Assembly: GCF_035514885.1 (NCBI RefSeq)
Contig: NZ_DATJCH010000010.1
Coordinates: forward strand, 186,001 to 250,000
DNA: 64,000 nucleotides
Direction of reading: 5' to 3'
Source: Albibacterium sp035514885
GTDB lineage: Bacteria > Bacteroidota > Bacteroidia > Sphingobacteriales > Sphingobacteriaceae
Every line of letters starts with the position of its first letter. Position 1 is the stretch's first letter. A model generated the notes under the pieces. It searched no databases and had not been told where the DNA came from. It saw only the letters and a program-made list of their open reading frames with translations. Positions 16,626 through 25,463 of this stretch are shown one piece after another. The position numbers and the translations under genes were made by a program.

Positions 16626-17573
16626 TTAAATGGGTTTATAAATCGTTGGATGAACTCCCTTTATTTTTTTAAAAGTATGACTGAAAGCTGCTAAATCGCT
16701 GAAGTTTAATAAGGTAGCTATTTCGGTCCATGATAGATTAAGCTTTTTCAACTCCAGACTTTTCTCAATCTTTCTTCTTAATAAATAATGATAAGGACTA
16801 CTATTGAATGCTTGTTTGAAAAGTCTGTAAAAACGATACTCAGACATACAGCATTCTTGCGCAACTTTTTTGATTTCAATTGGCATGAAAATATGATCGT
16901 CCAAATAGGATTTGCCAAATAACAATCGACGATAAAGTTCTTTTCGTGTAGAAATTTTAGCAGTTCTGATTTGATAATAAGATCGGATAGAAGATAAGTT
17001 TTCTTCTATCATCAATTGAACTATATCATAGATGGTTTCCTGGGGTGACGTTATAAATACATCATTCTCCATTCCATAATGTAAAGACTCTAACCGTTTA
17101 CAGAGTATTGTTCCTGCATGACATTCCTGAATAAATAAATCCGGACTGATAAAGAAATTACCTATTTCTGAGATTGAATCGATCTCATCAGGCTGGGTTA
17201 TACCTTGAATCATTTCTTTAATAAGTAGTGTATCAATATCTAAGCATACACTTTTATTATTTCCATTGGCAATCATGACATCGCCTTTTGGATAATGTTC
17301 ATTCACTAATATATATTGACCATTAGTAATTTCGAGGTTTCTTCCATCAAATTGATAGTTTTCTTGACCAGAAATCACATATTTCAAACTTAAGCCTTTA
17401 TGAAAAACATTCTTTTCAAGTGAATAAAACTTTGAGCTTATTATAATGCTTTGATGCACAGGTAGCACAGAATACCAAAAATTATTGCCAATTAAATGCT
17501 GTACACCGGTTTTGGTGATATGATGAGATACTTTTTCTCGGTCAAGACTATTCTTTAATAGGTGCTCAGCCAT
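16626..17573 (-). CDS. AraC-family transcriptional regulator
   Basis: 315 residues. The C-terminal ~100 residues form the double HTH of AraC/XylS regulators: IEIKKVAQECCMSEYRFYRLFKQAFNSSPYHYLLRRKIEKS and LSWTEIATLLNFSDLAAFSHTFKKIKGVHP. The N-terminal part has a cupin-like pattern (LKYVISGQENYQFDGRNLEITNGQYILVN) that may hold an effector. It converges with the glucan locus and is divergent from the retropepsin-like gene, from which it is separated by 100-121 bases, so that gene is the nearest candidate target. Effector unknown. Confidence 0.88.
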   Translation of the reverse strand: MAEHLLKNSLDREKVSHHITKTGVQHLIGNNFWYSVLPVHQSIIISSKFYSLEKNVFHKGLSLKYVISGQENYQFDGRNLEITNGQYILVNEHYPKGDVMIANGNNKSVCLDIDTLLIKEMIQGITQPDEIDSISEIGNFFISPDLFIQECHAGTILCKRLESLHYGMENDVFITSPQETIYDIVQLMIEENLSSIRSYYQIRTAKISTRKELYRRLLFGKSYLDDHIFMPIEIKKVAQECCMSEYRFYRLFKQAFNSSPYHYLLRRKIEKSLELKKLNLSWTEIATLLNFSDLAAFSHTFKKIKGVHPTIYKPI

Positions 17574-17694
17574 ATTAACAAAATATTATTACACTAAAAT
17601 GCCAACAAATTTTCACTTTTTATAAAATAGGCAGAAAATTACAAGTTGTGAGCGTGTTTCCAATCTTATAATTGTGAAAAAAACTTATTATCAT

Positions 17695-18993
17695 ATGAGA
17701 CATATTATTTTGAAATGCACAGGGTTGTTGGTTTTCCTATTAACAGCGAACCAGGTTTTCGCAAGAACAAACCATTTATATGAGTTATATCTTAAAAGAG
17801 ATTTCGTTTCTCTTGAATATCAGCTGAAAGATAAGCGGTTGAACAAAGAGAACAAGGATACTTATGAAGTCTTCAATGCAATGCTCCTAAACGCATATGG
17901 AAAAAGCACCGAAGCTGGACAAATTTTGCAAGAAGCTGGTGAGAGCTTAAAGAATGATACCTTGAGCTATCTGGCGTTAAAAACATTAAATATAATCGCA
18001 TTTAATAATTTTAATTATTCTGAAGCATCAAAAAGTGGAAAAATTCTTCTTGATAAATATAAGGAGATGTACAGTCCGCAAGAGTATCAGGAGTTTTCTC
18101 AAAATGTGAAAATAGCCACTATCTTGCACGATAGCCCGGCTCAACAAACTATAAAAACTGCTAATACCACGATTGATTTACATAAAGATACTGTTGGATT
18201 ATTGAATATTCCTGTATCAGTTGCAGGCAAGACGCTTTCTTTGATATTTGATTCAGGTGCTGGAATGTCTGTAATTTCAGAAAGTGTGGCGAAAATGTTG
18301 AATTTAAACATTGTTAGCGACTCAACTGTTGAAATTGGCGGCAGTACAGGTACATATATTGACGCAAAACTGGCCATTGCAAACAATATTCAAATTGGCA
18401 ATATATCCGTTTCAAATGTAGCTTTCCTTGTGTTTCCTGATCGTGCACTTTCCTTTGGAGACGGCTCTTATAAGATGGATGGTATTATAGGTTTCCCAGT
18501 TATAAAGGAATTCGGTTCTCTAACTTTGACCAGGCAAAATCAACTTTTTGTTCCAAATGAAATAAAGAAAGAGAGAGTTAAACCAAATATGATGCTTGAT
18601 GAGTTGCAGCCAATACTTATCCTAAGCTATAATAGTAATAACAATGATACGAAGCTTCCTTTTACATTTGATACAGGAGCAAATAAAACCACCATTAGTG
18701 AAAACTTTTATCAGAGATTTCCATACGATGTGAAGACAAATGGGAAAGAGAATACCAGAACTTTTGAAGGTGTAGGAGGGAAAAAAGAATTTGAAGGGTT
18801 CGATATTAAAGAATTGACTTTTAAAGCTGGAAGACAGCCTTTAAAATTAAAAAATATTTTTGTTTTTAGAGAGCCCTTTATCGCCAATGGTGATAGTTAT
18901 TATGGAAATATTGGTCAGGACGTAATTAAACAATTTGAAAGCATAACAATTAATTTTAAAGATTCATTTATCAAATTTGGTAAGCCTATTTAA
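17695..18993 (+). CDS. Exported retropepsin-like aspartic protease with two active-site motifs
   Basis: About 432 residues from ATG 17695; GTG 17674 would add seven. Signal peptide ILKCTGLLVFLLTANQVFA. A helical N-terminal region with TPR-like character (about 30-140) precedes two clan-AA aspartic protease units, one with LIFDSGAGMSVISESVA and the other with FTFDTGANKTTISENFY, each a D-S/T-G-A loop followed by a hydrophobic-hydrophobic-Gly element (GIIGFPVI and GNIGQDVI). Retropepsins usually act as dimers of one unit each; two units in one chain could form a pepsin-like pseudo-dimer. It sits in the periplasm or is surface exposed. Divergent from an AraC regulator; ends in a clear terminator. 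Confidence 0.85.
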   Translation: MRHIILKCTGLLVFLLTANQVFARTNHLYELYLKRDFVSLEYQLKDKRLNKENKDTYEVFNAMLLNAYGKSTEAGQILQEAGESLKNDTLSYLALKTLNIIAFNNFNYSEASKSGKILLDKYKEMYSPQEYQEFSQNVKIATILHDSPAQQTIKTANTTIDLHKDTVGLLNIPVSVAGKTLSLIFDSGAGMSVISESVAKMLNLNIVSDSTVEIGGSTGTYIDAKLAIANNIQIGNISVSNVAFLVFPDRALSFGDGSYKMDGIIGFPVIKEFGSLTLTRQNQLFVPNEIKKERVKPNMMLDELQPILILSYNSNNNDTKLPFTFDTGANKTTISENFYQRFPYDVKTNGKENTRTFEGVGGKKEFEGFDIKELTFKAGRQPLKLKNIFVFREPFIANGDSYYGNIGQDVIKQFESITINFKDSFIKFGKPI

Positions 18994-19017
18994 TCATACT
19001 CCATTGAATGTGTGTCA

Positions 19018-19048
19018 ATGAGCCGATTTCTTCTCCTAATCGGCTCAT
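19018..19048 (+). terminator. Rho-independent terminator after aspartic protease gene
   Basis: ATGAGCCGATT (19018-19028) pairs with AATCGGCTCAT (19038-19048), a perfect 11-bp stem with nine-base loop, 24 bases after the stop at 18993. No long T run follows, so efficiency may be moderate. Confidence 0.65.
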
Positions 19049-19071
19049 AGCAATATGATAAGTTATTTTAA

Positions 19072-19101
19072 TTGTTAAAATAGATTTATTTTGTACTTTT
19101 A
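19072..19101 (+). promoter_or_regulatory. Candidate promoter of the propeller lipoprotein gene
   Basis: TTG at 19072-19074 and TACTTTTA at 19094-19101, 19 bases apart, fit the Bacteroidota -33/-7 layout with the last base of TAnnTTTG changed. Start of transcription would be about 45 bases before ATG 19152. Confidence 0.45.
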
Positions 19102-19151
19102 ACGATATGTTTTTATAAATAAAGAAAATATTAACGTTAAACTTTAACATT

Positions 19152-20042
19152 ATGAAAAAAACGACAAACCGTGTATTCAGTTTTTTAACATTCACAGTCT
19201 GTATTGCCGTTCTTGTTTCTTGTAACAACGCGAATCAAAATGAAGATAATGCTGAAGCTGTACAGGATACTGTAGCTAGCCTTACTCAAGTATGGAAAAC
19301 TGATTCTACTTTTACAGGCTCAGAATCTACATTATACAACCCAGACAACCAGACTATTTATGTTTCTTGTGGAAATACAGATGCAAGTGCAAAAGATGGC
19401 GATGGTTTTATTGCTTTACTTAACACAGATGGATCTGTTAAAAACATGGAATGGGTAACAGGATTGAATGCACCCAAAGGCATGGCCATTTTAAATGGAA
19501 AACTTTATGTAACGGATATTGATGAAGTAAAAATCATCGATCTGGAGACTGCAAGCATAGAAAAAACAATCCCTGTTGAAGGAGCAAAGTTTTTAAATGA
19601 CCTTGCCAGCGATGGTACAAATGTTTATTTCTCAGATTCTCAATCAGGAATCGTTTATTCATTAAACCAAGCCGGAAGTATAAATGCGGTTATCAATGAT
19701 GCAGAAGGTATTAACGGACTTGAGTTCTACCAAGAAAACTTATATACTCTTGATAACGCAGGATTGAAAAAATACGATACTACAGAGTTTAAATCAAGTC
19801 TTCTTAATTCAGAAGTTACTGGAGGCGATGGACTTGTTATACTTAATGATAGTACTTTCATCGCAAGTCGTTGGGCTGGAGAAATCTATTTGATTAAAGG
19901 TAGCGGAAGCACTTTATTAGTTGATACAAAAGCTGAGAAATCAAACACTGCTGATATTGGTTATATTGCAGATCAGAATTTGGTAATTGTGCCAACTTTT
20001 ATGAAGAATGAAGTAGCTGCATATAAATTAAGTGGGGAATAA
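19152..20042 (+). CDS. SMP-30/gluconolactonase-like beta-propeller lipoprotein
   Basis: 296 residues. Signal peptide ending VLVSC (Cys at about 24), so a lipoprotein. The mature part holds repeated blades of a beta-propeller related to SMP-30/gluconolactonase or NHL proteins: TLYNPDNQTIYVSCGNT, LNAPKGMAILNGKLYVTDIDEVKIIDL, FLNDLASDGTNVYFSDSQSGIVYSL and INGLEFYQENLYTLDNAGLKKYD. Family members hydrolyse lactones or only bind ligands; the acidic metal ligands (N/D in FLND and DG) are partly present. Single-gene unit with its own promoter and a very strong terminator. Substrate unknown. Confidence 0.75.
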   Translation: MKKTTNRVFSFLTFTVCIAVLVSCNNANQNEDNAEAVQDTVASLTQVWKTDSTFTGSESTLYNPDNQTIYVSCGNTDASAKDGDGFIALLNTDGSVKNMEWVTGLNAPKGMAILNGKLYVTDIDEVKIIDLETASIEKTIPVEGAKFLNDLASDGTNVYFSDSQSGIVYSLNQAGSINAVINDAEGINGLEFYQENLYTLDNAGLKKYDTTEFKSSLLNSEVTGGDGLVILNDSTFIASRWAGEIYLIKGSGSTLLVDTKAEKSNTADIGYIADQNLVIVPTFMKNEVAAYKLSGE

Positions 20043-20076
20043 TTGCAGTAAAGATAGTTTACCTATAGGTAGATTA

Positions 20077-20127
20077 AGAAACAAAAGGAGGAGAGCCTTT
20101 ATTAAAGGCTCTCCTCTTTTTGTTTCT
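20077..20127 (+). terminator. Very long terminator hairpin
   Basis: Bases 20077-20100 pair with 20104-20127 in a 24-bp stem with one G-T pair and a three-base ATT loop. The centre is the GC-rich GGAGAGCC/GGCTCTCC block and the outer part A-rich/T-rich, giving a terminator that works on either strand. It lies 34 bases after the stop at 20042. Confidence 0.9.
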
Positions 20128-20344
20128 TATATAATGCTCATTTATAGCTTGGTGGTTTTTATATCCTAGATAGATTGTTGAAGTAAAAAGGATTTTAAAT
20201 TTAGACCAAGACAGTACAGGATGGTATTTCTATTCATAATTTATCTCTTTATGTAACAAAATTATTCGTTTATTTATATTACTAAACGAGAGTGTGAACC
20301 ACACGAAGAGCATTAGATCAAATATTATAATCCTCTAACCAACC
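20128..20344. other. Intergenic leader of the 3-keto-sugar gene cluster
   Basis: AT-rich spacer of about 220 bases between the long terminator and the large heme/HEAT/SGNH gene. It must contain that operon's promoter, but no clear TAnnTTTG element with a matching -33 box could be picked out, and no gene, repeat or RNA structure was seen. Confidence 0.4.
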
Positions 20345-23300
20345 ATGAAAAGAAATATATTATTAAAAGAAATCTTTCTGTTCTTAGGAGCATTATTAGT
20401 TTTTTTTAGTCTGAGCCAGTGTACAAGTTCAAATAAAAATCTTGTCCAATTAAAGAAGGGATCCCGTATCGTTTTAATTGGAAATAATTTAGGATCAAGG
20501 ATGATGAATTATGGTCATTTCGAAACTGAAATGCATTTACGCTATCCGGACAGCTTGTTATTCATACGAAACATGAGTGATGGAGGGAATACTCCCGGCT
20601 TTAGGCCTCATTCTGCAAGAAAATCGCCATGGGCCTTTCCCGGTGCGGAAAAGTTTCATCCTGAATTAGCAGATTATGCTGATAGCGAAGGTCATTTTCC
20701 AACAGAAGATGAATGGCTTTTCAGCCTTAAACCTGATATTATTATCGCATTTTTCGGGTATAATGAGTCATTTGATGGTGAAGCAGGATTGTCGAATTAT
20801 AAAGCAGAATTAGACGCTTTCATAAAACATACCCTATCACAAAAGTATAACGGCGATACTACTCTACAGTTGGCTATAGTATCACCCATTGCTTTTGAAG
20901 ATCTCTCTGATAAAATGGATCTTCCTAATGGTAAAAAAGAGAATGTAAATCTTGAATTGTATAGTAATGCAATGCAAGAGGTAGCTGCTCAGAATAACGT
21001 TCTTTTTGTAGATGCCTTTCATCCTTCAAAACAATGGTACGACTCAAGCAGTGAGGATTTGACTATAGATGGTTTTCAGCTAACTGCAGATGCCTATGAA
21101 AGGTTTTCAAAGCTTCTGGTAAATGAAATTTTTGGAAAGACTTCATTAAAAGCCGAACGGTACAAAGAATTAGTACACAATGCGGTACTTGAGAAGAACT
21201 GGATGTGGCACAATGATATTAAAATTCCAAATGGTGTTCATGCTTATGGACGGAGGTATGATCCTTTCGGATCAGATAATTATCCGGCAGAGATTGCTAA
21301 GATAAGAGAAATGACAGCTATAAGGGATGAAGCTATATGGAAAGCTGCAAAGGGAGAGAAAATGGATTTGCAACTTGCAGATTCAAAAACATCCGTACTT
21401 CCGCCTGTGAAAACTAATTATGATCCGAAAGTAAATGGCGATCCGAACTATTTGTACGGACAGGATGCGCTTGATAAATTCCACATCGCTCCGGGTTATA
21501 AGGTTGAATTATTTGCTTCAGAAAGAGAATTCCCTGATTTAGAAAACCCTGTTCAACTGTCTTTTGATAATAAAGGTCGCCTTTGGGTTGCTACCATGCC
21601 AACCTACCCCCATTGGAGACCAGGAGACCCAAAGCCAAATGATAAGCTTATCATTTATGAAGATACGGATGGCGATGGAAAGGCAGATAAACAAACTATT
21701 TTTGCAGATAGTTTACACCTCCCGATAGGTTTTGAGGTAACTGAAGAAGGTGTATATCTTTCTCAGGGAACTAATCTGGTGATATTAAAAGATCTTGACG
21801 GTGATGATAAGGCGGATAGTAAAGAAATTCTTTTAAGCGGTTTCGATGATCACGACACCCACCATGCTCATAGTGCATATACGGTCGATCCAGCAGGTGG
21901 AATCTATATGGGCGAAGGTGTTTTTTTGCATACAAATGTTGAAACACCTTACGGGCCTGTTCGTGCAACGAACGGCGGATTCTATAGATATGATCCTAAA
22001 CGACATAAGCTGGATCGTGTAGCACAATTGTCAATTCCCAATCCCTGGGGAATCGCATTTGATAAATGGGGAGAGAACTTCTTTACTGAAACATCAAATC
22101 CACCTATGCGATGGATGAGACCAGGCTCCATTAAACCTAGATTTGGACAATCAAACCCCAATTCCAGAGATTTAATTGAACCGGATTTCCGTATTCGACC
22201 TACCTCAGGTTTAGAGTTTATCTACAGCAGGCATTTTCCTGACGAAGTTCAAGGAGATTTTCTGTTGAATAATACCATCGGGTTTTTAGGTACCATGCAG
22301 CATACTTTGAATGATGACGGAACCGGCTATGTAAGCAAACATAGGCAAGATTTACTTTGGTCTGATGATAGAAATTATAGGCCGGTAGACCTTGAGTTTG
22401 CACCTGATGGTTCTTTGTATATTGTAGATTGGCATAATGTTCTGATTGGTCATATGCAACACAATGCGCGTGATCCACTTCGCGATCATGTTCATGGAAG
22501 AATTTACAGAGTTACCTATCCATCTCGACCTTTGGTTAAACCAGCGAAAGTTGCAGGTGCTACCATAGATGAACTTTTGGAGAATTTAAAACTGCCGGAA
22601 GCCCGAACCCGTGCCCGTTCCAGAAATGAGCTAAGAGGGCGTAAGGTTTCAGAAGTTTTGTCAGCTACTAAGGCATGGGTAGCAAAGCTTGATCAGGGTG
22701 ATCCAAGCTTTGAACATAATTTGTTAGAGGCACTGTGGGTAACCTGGGGTATGGATCAGGTAGATCAGGACTTGTTAAAGCGTTTATTAAATTCTAAAGA
22801 TTACCATGCAAGAAGTGCAGCAGTTCAAGTATTAGGATATTCAGGTCATCAGGTAGCCAATCAGGCAGATTTACTAATGAAAGCTGCTCAGGATGAGCAT
22901 GGTCGTGTTCGTTTAGAGGCAATTGTTGCAGCATCATGGTTAGAAAAAGATACAGGTTTGGCAATTGTAAATGAGGCCGGAAAGATGCCTCTTGATGATT
23001 GGATGATGGCTTCTTTCCAGACTGCGCTGGCTTCGCTTCGAGGAGAAACATTAAAAGAAGAAGAAACAACGGTAACCACTGATCTGGAAGGTGCTGAAAA
23101 AGATCTTTATATCAAAGGAAGTGCAATTTTTGCTCGTGATGGATTTTGTGTTACTTGTCATCAGGCTGATGGAATGGGACTTGAAGCATCCGGTTTTCCA
23201 CCACTTAAAGGAAGTGAGTGGGTATTAGGTAATGAAGATCGTTTAATTAAATTAACGTTAAAAGGATTGCAGGGACCAATTGAAGTATTGGGTAAGGGAT

Positions 23301-23509
23301 ATCCCGGTCAGGTTCCCATGACACCATTTGGTGGTATGTTGAATGATGAAGAGATTGCTTCAGTATTAACCTATGTTAGAAACTCCTTCGGCAATGTCGC
23401 ATCAGCTGTTACTCCTGAAAAAGTTAAAGCAATAAGAGCTTCTGTTGAAAGTAAAACAGGTTTTTATTCACCGGAAGAATTGCTTAAACTGCATCCATTA
23501 GAAAAGTAA
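20345..23509 (+). CDS. SGNH-PVC-type heme CxxCH-HEAT-cytochrome c fusion lipoprotein
   Basis: 1054 residues. Lipoprotein signal (FFSLSQC, Cys26). An SGNH-hydrolase-like domain (about 35-270) starts at RIVLIGNNLGSRM and ends TIDGFQLTADAYERF; the expected GDS serine and DxxH histidine are not evident, so it may only bind a ligand. Next a PVC-type beta-propeller region (about 370-720) with Ca-binding-like repeats DTDGDGKAD and DLDGDDKADS. HEAT-like helices follow (about 730-900), then a C-terminal cytochrome c domain with heme motif CVTCH and distal Met in VPMTPFGG. Such proteins are predicted periplasmic sugar dehydrogenases or electron acceptors. The next genes (epimerase, ThuA, oxidoreductase, DUF1080) point to oxidative glycoside breakdown through 3-keto sugars. 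Confidence 0.88.
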   Translation: MKRNILLKEIFLFLGALLVFFSLSQCTSSNKNLVQLKKGSRIVLIGNNLGSRMMNYGHFETEMHLRYPDSLLFIRNMSDGGNTPGFRPHSARKSPWAFPGAEKFHPELADYADSEGHFPTEDEWLFSLKPDIIIAFFGYNESFDGEAGLSNYKAELDAFIKHTLSQKYNGDTTLQLAIVSPIAFEDLSDKMDLPNGKKENVNLELYSNAMQEVAAQNNVLFVDAFHPSKQWYDSSSEDLTIDGFQLTADAYERFSKLLVNEIFGKTSLKAERYKELVHNAVLEKNWMWHNDIKIPNGVHAYGRRYDPFGSDNYPAEIAKIREMTAIRDEAIWKAAKGEKMDLQLADSKTSVLPPVKTNYDPKVNGDPNYLYGQDALDKFHIAPGYKVELFASEREFPDLENPVQLSFDNKGRLWVATMPTYPHWRPGDPKPNDKLIIYEDTDGDGKADKQTIFADSLHLPIGFEVTEEGVYLSQGTNLVILKDLDGDDKADSKEILLSGFDDHDTHHAHSAYTVDPAGGIYMGEGVFLHTNVETPYGPVRATNGGFYRYDPKRHKLDRVAQLSIPNPWGIAFDKWGENFFTETSNPPMRWMRPGSIKPRFGQSNPNSRDLIEPDFRIRPTSGLEFIYSRHFPDEVQGDFLLNNTIGFLGTMQHTLNDDGTGYVSKHRQDLLWSDDRNYRPVDLEFAPDGSLYIVDWHNVLIGHMQHNARDPLRDHVHGRIYRVTYPSRPLVKPAKVAGATIDELLENLKLPEARTRARSRNELRGRKVSEVLSATKAWVAKLDQGDPSFEHNLLEALWVTWGMDQVDQDLLKRLLNSKDYHARSAAVQVLGYSGHQVANQADLLMKAAQDEHGRVRLEAIVAASWLEKDTGLAIVNEAGKMPLDDWMMASFQTALASLRGETLKEEETTVTTDLEGAEKDLYIKGSAIFARDGFCVTCHQADGMGLEASGFPPLKGSEWVLGNEDRLIKLTLKGLQGPIEVLGKGYPGQVPMTPFGGMLNDEEIASVLTYVRNSFGNVASAVTPEKVKAIRASVESKTGFYSPEELLKLHPLEK

Positions 23510-23542
23510 GAAACGTAAGATTTATTAGCCCAATCAAGAATA

Positions 23543-24415
23543 ATGGTGAAGAATAAAATTGGATTTAATGTATTAGTATGGTCTGCTGTAATGTCAGAAG
23601 ACCTTTTTCCTATAGTAGATCGATTAAAGAACATTGGTTACGATGGAGTAGAATGTTTTATTGGAGAGGAGGATACTCCTGCGTATAAACGATTCGGCGA
23701 TTATACTCGAAGTTTAGATCTTGGGGTTACGGCAGTTATGGTAGGTACGAAAGAGGAAAACCCCATAGATAAGTCAGCTATCGTGAGAAAGAAAGCTATC
23801 GACCGGATTAGGCGAGCTATTGATAAAGCTCATGATATGAATGCGTCTATTATCTGCGGTCCATTTCATTCTGCACATTCAAGTTTTTCTCATATGCCCC
23901 CTCAAGAAGAAGAATATGCCTGGGGAGCTGAGGTATTATATGTTGCTGGCAATTATGCCGCAGAGGCAAATATTACATTGGCATTGGAAGCATTAAACAG
24001 GTTTGAATGCTATTTGTGTAATACGATGGAACACTTATCCAAATTGATTAATATGGCAGATCATCCAAATGTTAGAGCAATGTATGATACACATCATGCA
24101 AATATTGAGGAGAAGAAAATCCCACAGTCCATTTATACAATTGCTCCGGTTTTAGCGCATGTTCACATTAGTGAAAACGACCGGGGAACACCTGGTGACG
24201 GGCATGTACGGTGGGATGAAACCTTTTCAACCCTGGCTGAAATTAACTATGATGGTTGGCTCACCATTGAGGCGTTCTCTAGAAATGACCCCGCTTTTGC
24301 CAATTCTATTGGAGTTTGGAGAGATTATTCAGAACCTTGGGCAATTGCTGAACAAGGCTATAAATTTATAAAAGAAATGCTTGATAAGTATGAAAACAAA
24401 AGCCCTATTCTATAA
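23543..24415 (+). CDS. Sugar phosphate isomerase/epimerase-like TIM-barrel protein
   Basis: 290 residues, AP-endonuclease-2/xylose-isomerase-like TIM barrel. Putative metal ligands fall at the usual strand ends: Glu in LALEALNRFE, Asp-His in MYDTHHANIEE, His in AHVHISENDRG, and Glu in LTIEAFSRND. The HISENDRGTPGDGHV stretch is typical of the tagatose-3-epimerase/IolE-type subgroup. No signal peptide, so cytosolic. It lies 33 bases after the heme/HEAT protein gene and overlaps the ThuA gene by 26 bases. Family members act as epimerases, dehydratases or, in 3-keto-sugar pathways, lyases or isomerases on keto-sugars; the exact reaction is not given by sequence. Confidence 0.87.
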   Translation: MVKNKIGFNVLVWSAVMSEDLFPIVDRLKNIGYDGVECFIGEEDTPAYKRFGDYTRSLDLGVTAVMVGTKEENPIDKSAIVRKKAIDRIRRAIDKAHDMNASIICGPFHSAHSSFSHMPPQEEEYAWGAEVLYVAGNYAAEANITLALEALNRFECYLCNTMEHLSKLINMADHPNVRAMYDTHHANIEEKKIPQSIYTIAPVLAHVHISENDRGTPGDGHVRWDETFSTLAEINYDGWLTIEAFSRNDPAFANSIGVWRDYSEPWAIAEQGYKFIKEMLDKYENKSPIL

Positions 24416-25430
24416 AACGAATGAGCACAGACTAATTTTAATGAGCTTGTCATTAATCATATTTCTCTTTGTTCAACTATCTTGTGCAAATGCACAAAAT
24501 AACCAATGGTTGCAATTTCAAGCAGCTCAGCCTAATGGGAAACACATTGTTTTGATATCGGGCGATGAAGAATATCATTCTGAAGAATCTCTGCCTATGC
24601 TAGCAAAAATACTCACTACGCATCATGGATTTAAGACAACCGTCTTGTTTTCAATCGATCCGAAAACAGGAACTATTGATCCTACTTATCAGAACAATAT
24701 CCCTGGGTTAAACAATCTTACTTCAGCTGATCTGATTATCATTGCCACCCGTTTTAGAGAACTCCCAGATGAGCAAATGAAGTATATCGATGATTACCTA
24801 AAGGCCGGTAAACCTGTAATTGGTTTAAGAACAGCTACGCATGCTTTTAATGCTGAAAATAAAATGAAAGATAGTCCCTATGCAAAATATGGCTATTTAA
24901 GTAAAGAAGCAGGCTGGGAAGATGGGTTTGGAAAGCAAGTTCTAGGAGAAACTTGGATTGACCATCATGGTCAACATGGAAAAGAAGGAACCCGAGGGCT
25001 CATCAACGGTTTGTTTAAAGAGAACCCGATGCTTAACGGCGTGTCTGATATTTGGGTGCCAACCGATGTGTATACTATTAAGGATTTAGTAGCAGATGCA
25101 AAAGTTTTAGTCTGGGGACAGGTAACCAAAGGTATGACGGCTGAAAGTTTGGGCAGCTGGGAAAAAACAATTATGCCGGTTGCGTGGACAAAAAGCTACT
25201 CCATTGAATCGGGAACGAAAGGAAAGGCTTTTGCAACAACAATGGGCTCTTCAATCGATTTCTTAAATGAAGATTTGAGAAGGCTTATTGTCAATGCGTG
25301 TTATTGGGCTGTGGATTTAACCGATAAAATACCTGAAAAAAGTAACGTTGATTTTGTTGGTAATTATGAACCGTTAATGTTTGGATTTGGCACCTTTAAA
25401 AAAGGTTTGAAGCCCAATGATTATAGGTAA
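24390..25430 (+). CDS. Exported ThuA-domain protein
   Basis: About 346 residues. ThuA (trehalose-utilisation) domain with a glutamine-amidotransferase-like fold: HIVLISGDEEYHSEES, ADLIIIATRFRELPDEQMKYIDDYLKAGKPVIGLRTATHAF. The nucleophile Cys of true amidotransferases is absent. The signal sequence MSLSLIIFLFVQLSCANAQN indicates export. Possible starts are TTG 24381, ATG 24390 (overlapping the epimerase gene) and ATG 24441 (no overlap, at the signal peptide); 24390 is chosen on start codon. ThuA proteins cluster with Gfo/Idh/MocA oxidoreductases and DUF1080 proteins and are thought to act on oxidised sugars. It converges on the cyclase-like gene. Confidence 0.85.
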   Translation: MKTKALFYKTNEHRLILMSLSLIIFLFVQLSCANAQNNQWLQFQAAQPNGKHIVLISGDEEYHSEESLPMLAKILTTHHGFKTTVLFSIDPKTGTIDPTYQNNIPGLNNLTSADLIIIATRFRELPDEQMKYIDDYLKAGKPVIGLRTATHAFNAENKMKDSPYAKYGYLSKEAGWEDGFGKQVLGETWIDHHGQHGKEGTRGLINGLFKENPMLNGVSDIWVPTDVYTIKDLVADAKVLVWGQVTKGMTAESLGSWEKTIMPVAWTKSYSIESGTKGKAFATTMGSSIDFLNEDLRRLIVNACYWAVDLTDKIPEKSNVDFVGNYEPLMFGFGTFKKGLKPNDYR

Positions 25431-25463
25431 GCTGTATTTCGTATTGGAGGTCTAGCTAATCTT

